From Hymenoscyphus infarciens (taxonomy: Eukaryota > Ascomycota > Leotiomycetes > Helotiales > Helotiaceae), in NCBI GenBank assembly GCA_001414345.1, contig LLCB01000727.1, positions 1-10,743 of the forward strand: a stretch of DNA of 10,743 bases, in the 5' to 3' direction. The notes under the pieces are model-generated. The model did not search any database and was not told the DNA's origin. It worked only from the letters and a program-made list of their open reading frames with translations. Of the stretch, positions 1 through 8,559 are shown in pieces (position 1 is the first letter of the stretch; each line of letters begins with the position of its first letter). A program made the translations under genes and the position numbers.

Positions 1-405
1 TAGCTAGTCTATAGCACTTTTAATAACTAAGTTTACTTATTTCTAACTTATTATCTTAAAATCGAAATTATATATATAGTAGACTTATATAATACTAAGA
101 CTTAAGAATAGATATAGCATTAGTATAATATAAGAGAAGATTTAAAGAAGAAACTAAGTTCATATCTACTATATAGCGTTTTTAAGAACTAGGTTCGCTT
201 ATTTCTAACTTATTATCTCAAAATCGAAAATATATATATAGAAGAATTATATAATACTAGGATATTAGATTAGGTATAGCTATAGTAAAGTATAAGAGAC
301 TATATAAAGAAGACACTAGGTTCATAGCTAGTCTATAGCACTTTTAATAACTAAGTTTACTTATTTCTAATTTATTATCTTAAAATCGAAAATATTTATA
401 TAGTA
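1..405. repeat. 162-bp satellite array, left arm
   Basis: Tandem monomers of exactly 162 bp. Monomer starts (GACTT or GAATT followed by ATATAATACTA) lie at 82, 244 and 406, and bases 1-81 are the end of a preceding monomer. Two main types alternate. Type A (82-243) carries AAGACTTAAGAATAG and a TATAGCGTTTTTAAG block. Type B (244-405) carries ATATTAGATTAGG and a TATAGCACTTTTAA block. Bases 1-81 end a third type (C), which is also seen on the right. All types share a segment of the form CTTATTTCTAA followed by TTATTATCT and AAAATCGAA. No coding potential is seen. The length is close to a nucleosome repeat, as in many satellites of heterochromatin or centromeres, but position on the chromosome cannot be judged from the sequence. 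Confidence 0.93.
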
Positions 406-410
406 GACTT
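406..410. repeat. Target-site duplication GACTT, left copy
   Basis: GACTT directly precedes the LTR terminus TGTTAA at 411 and is repeated directly after the other LTR at 10240-10244. Five bases is the usual duplication length for Copia elements. GACTT is also the native start of a satellite A monomer, so the empty site can be read from neighbouring monomers. Confidence 0.92.
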
Positions 411-563
411 TGTTAAACGGTATAGTAAGTAGAACCTATATTATATTACTTAAGAAGTCTCTCTTAGAGAGATGCTCCTCTTCTTATATAGATATATAAT
501 CTAGGAGACTAGAGAGACAATATTATAACGTATTATAGAGAGTATATACTATAATATTTAACA
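411..563 (-). repeat. Copia 3' LTR
   Basis: This is a 153-bp direct repeat of 10087-10239. It starts TGTTAA and ends TTAACA, a 6-bp terminal inverted repeat. By my alignment the two LTRs differ at about 13 sites, all transitions, with no indels. The outer end at 411 keeps TG, while the matching end of the other LTR has become TA. It is the 3' LTR because the polypurine tract abuts it at 564 and the polyprotein reads toward it. Confidence 0.94.
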
Positions 564-574
564 CTTCCCTTTAA
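564..574 (-). other. Polypurine tract (plus-strand primer site)
   Basis: Read on the minus strand this is TTAAAGGGAAG, placed immediately before the 3' LTR terminus TGTTAA. A purine run directly next to the 3' LTR is where plus-strand DNA synthesis is primed in LTR retrotransposons. It agrees with the minus orientation given by the protein domains. Confidence 0.75.
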
Positions 575-853
575 TCCTACGACTTCTAAAGCTATACTAT
601 CTTATTTTTAATAAATCTATAGCTAAAACCTTTAAAAGATTAAGAGCTAGAGAAGAATAAACAAGTATTAGTTATACTAAGGCTTATAATCATCTCCTTC
701 TCCTAAGCTATATATAAACAGAGCCTATAGAGAGAAGCTTCTTCTAGTAGACTTCTTTAGTCGTTTTTATATAACTAAGAGTTACTTATACTTAGTAGAC
801 TTCTTTAGTTATAAATATAAAAAGAAGGAAAAGGAAGAAAGGAAAGAAGAGTA
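575..853 (-). other. Copia 3' spacer with direct repeat and purine-only tract
   Basis: Non-coding stretch between the second degenerate frame and the polypurine tract. Two things stand out. A 17-bp direct repeat, TAGTAGACTTCTTTAGT, lies at 745-761 and 793-809, a 48-bp offset. A 33-nt purine-only run lies at 819-851 (plus strand), which is pyrimidine-only on the element's sense strand and so is not a second plus-strand primer site. No conserved protein motif is seen in any frame. Confidence 0.5.
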
Positions 854-2430
854 TTATAACTCTCTTAGAAGTTATACTAACGCGTTAGCCTTATCGTCAT
901 CTTTAAATTCTCTATTAGCTATATATACTAAGATGTCCTCTATAGTCGAGTTACCTAGCGTAGTATTAGCTTCACTAGTATAGCCTAAGATCTAGTATAG
1001 ATTAGATCTCTATTCAGAGTTATATTTCACGTATTCTAGTAAGTATTTAAACATACTAGCGTATAGCTTAGTCGTGCTATATTCTTTAGATATATTAGTA
1101 CTAGGCTTAACTCTTATCTTTATTAAGCTGTCTATATAAATAAGATATTCCCTACTATTTACCTTCTTTAGTTATTATAGTCCTAGAAGTCGTTCTACTA
1201 TTAGTACTACTAATAGCCTAAGTGCTATTTTAACAGCTTTAGATATAAGTATAAGAGTCTTCTAATATAGTAAGAGCAGTGTTTTAAGTTAGAGACGTTT
1301 TAATAATAAGAGCCTAGCTTCTAAGCTAGGTAGTCTTATAGTAGCGAGACAGAAGCAGCTTCGCTAAGATACCTTTTAGTATATTAATCTCTAACTAGAA
1401 GCTCTACTAGATACTATACTAGAGGTACCTATACTAGAGGTACGACTCTAGCTTCGACTACGTAGGCTTTCGTACTCTTTAGATACTACGAGGTAACTAC
1501 TACTAAAAGACTTAATAGACCTAAGCCTAAAGAGTATAATACTAAAGGCGAAGCGTTTACTCTATAGATATTCGTCAGTCTAAGACTATTTGTCTATTTA
1601 GTTAAGATAAAGCTAGTCTATAAACCACGCTATTATCTTACGTAGGTATTAGCTATTCTAATTCCCTAGGTTTATACTATATATACTAAGCACCTATATA
1701 GAGTTAAGAGTACACTTAGTAGTAGGTTCTCTCTCTATCTTAATATATTTAATAAGATACTACTATATACTTATTAGCTCTAGTTAGTAGACCTGTTTCT
1801 ATTAGAAGCGGTTAGTAGCATTTATATCAACGATAAGTAGTTAAAAACCAAGAGTTTATTTTTATAGAATAGCATCTTAGACGTACTATAGACTTATATA
1901 CTAGTTAGGGTTTATAACTAGCTTTTCGCTTTTAGTATAGAAGATACTTAGGCGAGCTCTTCAGCTTTTAAGAAGAGGCTTTTCTAAAAAGTTAGTAAAA
2001 ACTCTAAATTTCTATATATTAAGAATAGTATAGTTAGTCCTTTCTTAGCTATTAATAAAGCTAATAGAGTAGTAGAACAATTACTATAGTAATTATAGCT
2101 TACTAGTAAGGATGCCTAGATAGTAGGGTTCGTAGTATTCGTTACTAGCTAGTAGTATCTACTAATATATATATATATCTTTAAAGGTAGACTTGTTACT
2201 AAGTGTGCTTAATAGTAGAACTTCTAATATAAGAGAGTTAATACTTTATATATACTAATCGTTAAAGTCTTTAGCATATTTAATAGTTATATATAGTAGA
2301 TTAATACCTAGAATAAGGTTTAGTAGCTTTATTAGAGTAAAGATACGTCTTAATATAATAAGTAGAGCTTTATAAATAAAAGAGAATAAAGAGGTTACGT
2401 AGAATATAAGTAAGGCTTAGATATATATAT
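854..2430 (-). pseudogene. Unidentified degenerate ORF between Copia pol and the 3' LTR
   Basis: One minus-strand frame (codons starting at positions such as 2401, 1054 and 856) can be read for about 525 codons. It has far fewer stops than a neighbouring minus frame where I compared them (about 12 against about 30 over the first 165 codons), and every stop I noted is TAA or TAG, as expected from RIP of CAA, CAG or TGG. It differs from the pol frame, so it is not a simple readthrough. The product looks protein-like: an AWFID segment with a surviving TGG at 1625-1627, a serine-rich stretch around 1390-1440 with repeated TSSI units, and a polar C-terminal third containing FKYLLEYVKYNSE near 1054 and REFKDDDKANALV near 870-910. 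I do not recognise the family. The start is unknown, and stops become dense above about 2430. It could be an extra Copia ORF or a captured host gene. An unrelated insertion is less likely because I found no end repeats around it. Confidence 0.5.
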
Positions 2431-2660
2431 CCGTTTACTAAAGTTACTTTTTTTAGATAGCTAGCTAAAAGTCTAGTAGTTAATATAAACAAGCACGTAA
2501 GATTATAACTTTTTAAGTATATATTATATATAGCTAAGATTTAGATTAAAGCTATTAAGCTCTATAGTAATTTAAATAGTAAAGAGATATTTTATCTATA
2601 ATTAGAATTTATAATATTAGGTGTTATTACGTGACTCCTTATAATTAGGAAAAACAGATC

Positions 2661-3330
2661 TTAGAAGACTCTAATTAACTTCTAGAATACAATAAATTTA
2701 GCTTAGTTAAGAGACTTTATAAGGCCGTCGGCTACTTACTTTTTAGTAGAGATATACTATAGCTTAATAATTTTACTATTAATTATTTTACACTAGTAGT
2801 ACTACTAAATATTAATATACTTTATATAAGCGTAGTAGACTCTAGAGTTTTTAGTAAGAGCTATAATACCTTAGTTATTATAGAAGATTACTATAGCTAT
2901 AAGAGATACGTACTAGTTATAGTAGACTTACCTAAGGAATTTTCATAGCTATACTACTTCCTTAGTAGCTAGGGTTTACCTAATATATTCCGATTTATAG
3001 AATAAGAGTATAATAGTCGCTTATCTTTTAGATAACTAGCTAATAGCTTTACTACTAATATTAAAGACGTATCTAGAGGTTAATCTTCTTATATCGTAGT
3101 CTTCTATCTAGTCTACGTTAGTATATCCTTAGAGTTCTTTTAGCAGTTCTTAGAAGCTTAGACGAAGGCTTAAAGTCTCTTTAAGATACTATAGAATACG
3201 TTTTATAGCTATTATATAGTACTTATTAGAATTAGAGATAAACCTACTTATAACTAATATAGTATATACTATATCTAGTCAAGTACCTAGTATAGTATAT
3301 ATTAGAGAGCTTATAACAGATTAGTATCTA
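2661..3330 (-). other. Copia RNase H domain
   Basis: C-terminal part of the polyprotein. The motif that is TDAD-W in family members reads TNVD-stop at 3108-3119. The first aspartate codon has become AAC (3117-3119), while the next GAC (3111-3113) is kept. It is followed by a recognisable SGYVFNIGSKAISW-like block, here with RIP changes, then SEYI, and by ADGL at 2721-2732, which is the conserved Copia C-terminal (A/V)DGLTK motif. Loss of the first catalytic aspartate and several stops make it inactive. Confidence 0.85.
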
Positions 3331-4230
3331 CGTCTAAATTCTAGCATAGCTTCGTAGAGCGCTTCTAATAGAATTATATACTTTAGTAAAGTCTCTATTA
3401 GAGTGTCTATACTTTTAACATTACTAAGCCTAAACTCTTCTAAGACCTTTTCTAGGTATCTACGTTATAATAGTTTTAGCAACCTTTTAGCGTAGTCGCG
3501 TTCTACTTTTATACCTAGGTAGAAGCTATATAGTTCTAAGTCTAATATCTTAAACCTTTTACTTAAAGCCTTCTTAATTTCCTTAATATACTTTTTATTA
3601 AGTCTAGTAATTAGTAGGTCGTCGACGTAGATAGCTATAATAGTATCGTTACTATAATAGAAGATACTAGTATCTAAGTTAATAGGTAAGAAGTTAATAG
3701 TTTTTAGAAAGTCTACTAATATAGTATACTAGACTTAGAGTACTTACTTAAGACTATATAAGGTCTTCTTAAGCTTATATACTTTACTAGTTCTATTATT
3801 ATAGCTTTTTAGCTATTCTATATAAATGTCGATATTAATATTTCTATAAAGAAAAGCAGTCTTAACGTCTATTTATTTAATCTTCTAATCTAGAGTAGTA
3901 GTAATAACAAAGATCGTCTTATAACTTATAAGTTTAATAATAGATATAAAAGTTTTAAAGAAGTCAATTCTCTCTTTTTATTTAAAGCTCTTAATTACGT
4001 AGTAAGCTTTATAGTAAGTAATACTACCGTCGTCTCCTCTTTTATATTACTATACCTATCGCTTATATAAGACTTTTCGATTCTTAAAGCGACTAACTAT
4101 CTTTTATATACCGTTATCTATTAATAAATTATATTCTTCTTAGGTAGCTAGCTTCTAGAAGTACTACTAGCTACTCTAGTAGGCTTCTTGCTAGGTTTTA
4201 GGTTTATAGAGCTCTATTAGCCTTATAGCG
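3330..4230 (-). other. Copia reverse transcriptase domain (RVT_2)
   Basis: Copies RNA into DNA in the particle. Reading on the minus strand one finds EEYNLLIDNG near 4110-4140, then IDVKTAFLY with its aspartate codon at 3867-3869, LKKTLYSLK near 3760, the catalytic box YVDDLLIT with YVDD at 3618-3629, and SFYLGIKVERD near 3500-3530. These are in the Copia order, and all three metal-binding aspartates (1106, 1188 and 1189 in polyprotein numbering) are intact. Stops lie between them, mostly at former Trp and Gln codons. The domain is the best preserved landmark for family assignment. Confidence 0.95.
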
Positions 4231-4361
4231 CCTATGAAGGCGTATCTGGCAAAGAAGGCTTAGACTTCTTCCTCGTTATCAGAGCTAGGTAGTAGTGTTA
4301 ATTCGCCGTCGAAGCTTTCGCTAATGTTAGCGTTTACGACCTACTATGCTCGTAGTGCTTC
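4231..4361 (-). other. RIP-poor segment of Copia polyprotein before RT
   Basis: Codes for the acidic linker between integrase and RT, with NANISESFDGELTLLPSSDN and then FFARYAFIGAIRLIELYKPKT. The KPKT stop stands where family members have P-K-T-W (TGG to TAG). Unlike its surroundings this stretch keeps many TpG and CpA dinucleotides and has few stops. It ends at the Tc1 insertion site (TA at 4362-4363), and the frame resumes beyond 6458. Confidence 0.75.
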
Positions 4362-4363
4362 TA
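4362..4363. repeat. TA target duplication, left of Tc1 element
   Basis: TA dinucleotide bordering the left inverted repeat, matched by TA at 6457-6458. Tc1/mariner elements insert at TA and duplicate it. The exact edge was set by aligning both inverted repeats: CGGAG at the right end corresponds to TAGAG at the left, where both terminal bases are transitions. Confidence 0.8.
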
Positions 4364-4454
4364 TAGAGGACGCGGTCAAAAGTATGGAGAATATAGAGCT
4401 GTGTACTGTAGAGGTGCTCTGAAAGGTAGTAGATGCTCTAAAGCCACTTTTTAG
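4364..4454 (+). repeat. Tc1 left terminal inverted repeat
   Basis: 91 bp that match the reverse complement of 6367-6456 with only transitions plus one single-base indel (one extra base near 4421). It contains two copies of a 13-bp motif, AGGTGCTCTGAAAG-like at 4412 and AGATGCTCTAAAG at 4431, likely transposase contact sites. It is unusually rich in surviving TpG compared with the interior of the element. Confidence 0.92.
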
Positions 4455-4500
4455 TTAGTTTAGAGGTTATTTTGTTAGAGCTTTTTTAAGGCTATTTATA

Positions 4501-6216
4501 CTAATTATATACTCTTAGCTTCTCTTTACCTAATAATCTACCTTCTTTATACTTATTACTCTCTTTAAGCTTAATAATCTCTTTAATATACCTTAGAATA
4601 TACTCGATCTATGCTTATATCTTCTCCTATAGTATATCTTTCTAGTACTTAATCTACGCCTCTTTTAATACTTTCTTAGTATTAATCGGCTCCTCTTTTA
4701 TTATTTCTCTCTTTATCTAGTACTAAGTCGGCTTTATAGCGTTAAGATTAGGAGAGTTTCCTAGCTAAAGAAGCTTATATATAGTATATATACTAAAGAC
4801 CTTCTATTATTCTTAGTAAGTATAAGCAGAGGTATTATCTTCTTATACTAAAGTCTCTAGCTAATTCTTTTTATATTTTTATATAAAAGGAAGAAGTAAA
4901 GGACGTAGAATCTTCTCTTAATATTAGTACTAGTTTATTCTCTCTCGCCTCTTTTTTAAAATAATAAGACTAGTAGACTCTTTATACTTAAATAAGAGGC
5001 GAAGTATATTAATAAGAGGTTAGAGAGTTTCTTTATAATACTTCTTTTAGTACTAAGTCTTTACTATCTTAATATCTCGTTGTTTTTAGTCTATCTTTAC
5101 TTATTATTTTATATCTTAAAGAGCCTTCTATTTCTCCTTATCTTAAAAGAACTAAGTAGTATTCTATATTATAATATCTCTCTTATATTCCTCCTTCTCT
5201 TTCTTTATCTTCTTTTCCTAGATATAATAAGGCCTCTTTATATTATAAGAGAAAGAGCTCTACTATATAAACTCGCTAAACCCTTTCCACCGACGTATAA
5301 TAATATATTAGTAATATATCTCCTTCTTCGTTCTTTACACTCTTCTTCGCTCTCTTATCCTCCTCTTCTAGACCGACGTCTTATTAGTAAAGATAACGTT
5401 CTTCTAATCCTCTAAAGTCTACTTCTTATAAAGTAAACACTAGTCTAAATAAGCCTTCTTTTACTACTTATTTAGACCTAGTTTTATCGTTCTTTTATAT
5501 ACTCGGTATCCCTTACTTCTTATTAACCGATAAATAGTACTTAGAGATAGGCTCTCTTCTTTTATATAGCTAGAAGTCTCTTAAACTTCTTATATAATTT
5601 ACTAATATAACTACTCTCTTATTATACTATTCTTAGTTATAACTTTAAGAATACAAAGCTAAATCTTCTCTACTATTAGTAGCCTTCTAAGGCAGGGTTT
5701 ATCGTCTATATACTAGGTCTTTATATTCGTTCCTAGAATCTACTCTCTCTCTTTAGCCTTAACTCGTAGCTTATAAATACTAGACTAAGAGATACCGGTT
5801 TAGGTAGTAATCTCTTCTATCTTAAACCTATAGTTAAAGAGAGAGAGAGTAGTAACTCTTACTCCTATTAAATTTTACTTCTTCTTTTTAAGCTAGCTAA
5901 GATAAGAAATAGACATTATTATAGAAGCGATATCGACTACTTATTATATAATAATAGTCGGTAGGAGAATAGTAGCTAGATAAAGTAAGATAGAAAGTAT
6001 AAAGAGAGAGAGAACAGGGTCTAGAGTATAAGAGACGTTTTATAAATAAGTATCTAGGTCCTCTAATTTAGGCTTACTATAAGGGTTCTCTTCTTCTTCG
6101 TCGTCGTCGTCGTTAGAAAGATTATAATCTAAATTATATTTAGAGTTATAATCTTATAAATAGCTATTATTATCTTTTAAAAGAAGACTCTCTTCGCTAC
6201 TTAAAAATTTAGACAT
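4501..6216 (-). pseudogene. Tc1/mariner DDE_3 transposase, RIP-inactivated
   Basis: Frame of 572 codons from the ATG at 6214-6216 to the TAG at 4501-4503, with every motif in one frame. N-terminal region: an acidic run of four Glu then four Asp (6088-6111). Next a helix-turn-helix around residues 115-160 (FNYRFKIEEI followed by TGISL, near 5790-5835), which would bind the inverted repeats. The catalytic domain holds TNK at the first Asp (codon 5383-5385, Asp to Asn, residue 278), RRWKGFSEF near 5275-5295 with a surviving Trp codon at 5287-5289, EDNTSAYT with an intact second Asp (codon 4837-4839, residue 460), and SPNLNAIKP where the family has SPDLNAIEP (Glu to Lys at 4732-4734, residue 495). 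The second Asp to Glu spacing is 34 residues, the classic DD34E. The tail KEIIKL...KYKEGR matches this fungal group. Many stops and two lost catalytic residues mean it is dead. Confidence 0.93.
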
Positions 6217-6366
6217 TTTACTAGTAAAAAGGCTAGTAAAAGAGCTTTAAAGATAGAGTAAGTAAAGAAGAAACTAGTATTAAAATTTAAAAAGAATATA
6301 TTAAATAATAGAGTTATAGGATAATTTATAAGAAGAACCTCTCTATAGACTCGCTAAAAAGAGAGG
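6217..6366 (-). other. Tc1 5' untranslated region
   Basis: 150 bp between the right inverted repeat and the transposase ATG. It is AT-rich with A-runs and has no clear promoter motif that I would trust after RIP. The transposase promoter would be expected here or in the inverted repeat. Confidence 0.4.
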
Positions 6367-6456
6367 CTAAAAAGTGGCTTTAGAGCACCTACTACCTTTA
6401 GAGCACCTCTATAGTGTATAGCTCTGTATTCTCTATACTTTTAACCGCGTTCTCCG
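6367..6456 (-). repeat. Tc1 right terminal inverted repeat
   Basis: 90 bp, the reverse complement partner of 4364-4454. Read inward from 6456 it begins CGGAGAACGCGGTTAAAAGT. It carries two perfect copies of the 13-bp motif CTTTAGAGCACCT (6378-6390 and 6396-6408, offset 18 bp). Differences from the left repeat are transitions and one single-base indel. Confidence 0.92.
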
Positions 6457-6458
6457 TA
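6457..6458. repeat. TA target duplication, right of Tc1 element
   Basis: TA directly after the right inverted repeat, partner of 4362-4363. Beyond it the Copia frame continues toward integrase. Confidence 0.8.
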
Positions 6459-6999
6459 CTACGATATGTCTCTAATTGTTTACTAAAGCTGGAAAGATAA
6501 CGTCTAGGACCTCTCTTAAGACGTTGTATATTTCCTAGAACTCTTATTCTCTAGTAACGCTTTAGGTAATCCGTCGTAGAGGCGCTAGCTATAGCTTAGG
6601 TTATAGCGCTAATATAGAGCTAGATTTCGCTAGTTATACTACTCTTATAGAGGGGTCGAAGATGTAATTATTAATACTATTAGTAGCTATCCTTTTCTAT
6701 AAGGTTAGTACTATTACTTTTATTAGTATTAGCAGCCTTATAGACTTCTTTTAGCAAGGTTCGTTATTATTACTACTTTTATTACTTTCTAACTTAGAGA
6801 AGTAGTATCTTTTAGTACTATATAGGTTAAAGTTAGTAGGTATACGTTTCTTAATATAAACGTTACTTACTCTTATTACCTTACTATTAAGAAGAAGTAT
6901 TTTATAGATAGTATCCTCTTTATATCTAATTAGGATATCTTCATTTACTCTTACTTTAAGCTTCTTTTTCTTATACCTAATTATAGTCTATGCTTTAGA

Positions 7000-7700
7000 A
7001 CCTAGAGTGCGAAGGTAACAGCCCTTAGAGGCATATTCGTTAATAGCCTTATAAAGTGTTTTATGTTCTAATAATTAATATAAGCTATAATTAGTAAGAT
7101 ACTATATAGTCTATATAACCTCTAGCTACTAGTTGTTTAGGATTCTTAAGATATATATTAAGATAGACGCCTTTTACTAAAGTGTTTAGCTATGTCTTTT
7201 AGCTCTCTCGTTCTAGCTTAGATAGTAAGCTATTATTAGCTTAATTATAATGCCCTCCTTTTAATAGTATTCTTAGAAGAGTTCTAAAGAGAACAGTTCT
7301 CCTCTATCTACTTATACTTAGTAGATTTTAGTATTTCTACGCTTAAAGCGTACTTTAAATTTAAGAAAGAAGTTAAAGGCTTCTCTCTTTCCTTTAAAAG
7401 CCTTAGTATACTTAAATTTAGTCTTATTATATATAATATATATAAAGTAGCGTTCTCTTAGGCTACTATTTATAGGGATTAGGCTATAAAGATTAAAATA
7501 TACTAGGTCTAGTATATACTAGCTAGGTATAATACGATTTCTACAAGTAGATTTAGCTTTTATAGCTCTAAAGACGTATACTCAACAAGTTAATTTATAA
7601 TCTTCTAAAAGCTTATTAAAGTCTACGCTAACTAGAACCTCTAGTAGTCTCTTAACGTTTAATTCCCTTAGATAACTAAGTCGCTTATACTAAAGGAGTA
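7000..7700 (-). other. Copia integrase: zinc-binding and catalytic core
   Basis: Inserts the cDNA into host DNA. The GAG_pre-integrase/HHCC part reads LSYLRELNVKRLLEV near 7640-7683, with the conserved His as Tyr. It then reads LTC at 7585-7593, where the first Cys codon survives, followed by an in-frame TGA (7582-7584) and a second Cys turned to Tyr (7576-7578). The core follows: first Asp codon now AAT (7492-7494, in FNLYS for FDLYG), second Asp intact in VDRGE (GAT at 7306-7308), Glu now AAA (7198-7200, in the family's QNG-AER motif). The second Asp to Glu spacing is 35 residues, the D-35-E of retroelement integrases. Confidence 0.9.
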
Positions 7701-8099
7701 ACCTAGGGTCTAGGCTATAAGCTACTATTACGATTTATTAGTAGGCTACGAGCGCTATAGCACTATAGTTAGATCCTCTCTTAAGATCTAGTATAAAGAC
7801 AAAGACTAAAAATAGCTTTTGTATATCTAGAGAGTAGATATTACTTTACTTTATAAACGTAAATCGTTCTTAGCTAATATTAAACTAGAGTCTAAAAGGT
7901 TTCTTTATCTAGCTCTAGTTATAGCTCTTCTCTTCTAGCTATTCTATTAAAATAAGATTATATCCTAGCTATAAAATATAGTAAACGTTTAAGAGAAGAA
8001 TAGCCTTAGTTCTAGTAAAGATTTTTATAGAGCTAATATCTACTAAAGTATATACTAAGCCCTTAATACTAGTAATAGGTTTTATATTAGATAGGTTCT

Positions 8100-8175
8100 T
8101 ATATTTAGTAAATAGTAAGCAGTTAGTAGTATAATAGTAGAAGTACCTTATATTAAGTAGCTATTCTATCTAGAG
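8100..8175 (-). other. Copia aspartic protease active-site region
   Basis: The family motif L-D-(S/T)-G reads L-N-I-R at 8146-8157: Asp GAT became AAT (8152-8154), Thr became Ile and Gly became Arg, all by C-to-T or G-to-A changes. It is followed by TTN-LLFTKY, the usual Copia sequence after the active site, and lies between zinc knuckle and integrase as expected. The assignment rests on order and this short motif. Confidence 0.7.
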
Positions 8176-8478
8176 ATTAAACTTAGCTCTCTTAAGATTA
8201 CTTAGTTCTATCGCTGCTACTACTAAGGCTATGTTAATAGACACTTCTCTAAAGATTAGTAGTTAATTAATAGAGAGTATAAGAAGTTATTTATAAGGTT
8301 TATTAAAAACGTCTATTACTATTACTCTATAAGTATATAGCGCTAAGGTATTATTATTAAAGTCGTTTTATACTCTAGATTTTCACTCTCTTTTACCTTT
8401 GCCTTTTCCTTTAGACTTAGTTATTTTGCTCTTAGAGCTTAATCGTTGTACTAGACGCTTCTTAGGATATTTAATATA

Positions 8479-8520
8479 GTAGTTTATTTCTAGATATCTG
8501 TTTTTATTATAGAAGTTATA
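8479..8520 (-). other. Copia gag zinc knuckle, all four ligands turned to Tyr
   Basis: Minus-strand codons read YNFYNKNRYLEINY. The four Tyr are spaced exactly like the ligands of CX2CX4HX4C, the nucleocapsid zinc knuckle that binds element RNA. Cys (TGC/TGT) to Tyr and His (CAC/CAT) to Tyr are the direct results of TpG-to-TpA and CpA-to-TpA. A basic tail (KYPKKR, then a KGKGKGKR run) follows, as usual in gag. Confidence 0.85.
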
Positions 8521-8559
8521 GTAATTAATAACACGCTAGTATACTAGTAGAGTAAGTAG

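Larger units (their letters stand above)
4364..6456 (-). mobile_element. RIP-degraded Tc1/mariner-type DD34E transposon nested in Copia
   Basis: DNA transposon of 2093 bp with terminal inverted repeats of about 90 bp (4364-4454 and 6367-6456), TA duplications on both sides and one transposase gene on the minus strand. Length plus one TA is 2095, which leaves remainder 1 on division by 3. The Copia frame before and after the insert differs by exactly that offset, which independently supports these ends. The transposase resembles the fungal DDE_3 group, with WKGFSEF and N-SP-LNAI-P motifs. It inserted after the Copia element, and both were later mutated. Confidence 0.95.

Noticed and set aside
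1..405. CRISPR-like array
   Set aside because: Units are uniform 162-bp tandem monomers with no repeat/spacer alternation, and the RIP signature is fungal.
2158..2183. TA-rich runs such as 2163-2181 as regulatory or origin elements
   Set aside because: Short TATATA runs occur throughout because RIP generates TpA. Nothing separates this one from background.
1950..2660. Plus-strand protein frame opposite the unidentified ORF
   Set aside because: A plus frame looks partly readable but has many more stops than the minus frame and no known motif. It is most easily explained as the antisense shadow.
5080..5415. ATG-initiated 111-codon open frame on the plus strand
   Set aside because: It lies antisense to the Tc1 transposase, over the region with the first catalytic Asp and the WKGF motif. 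Its Leu/Ile/Tyr-rich content is what antisense reading of RIPped codons gives (TAG reads as CTA). I first considered that its FPPTY segment was part of a pogo-like transposase, but the minus frame carries the full ordered DD34E motifs.
4364..6456. Assignment to pogo/Fot1 on the basis of TA duplication
   Set aside because: The DD34E spacing, WKGFSEF and SP-LNAI-P motifs fit the Tc1-like DDE_3 fungal group rather than the pogo/Fot1 group.
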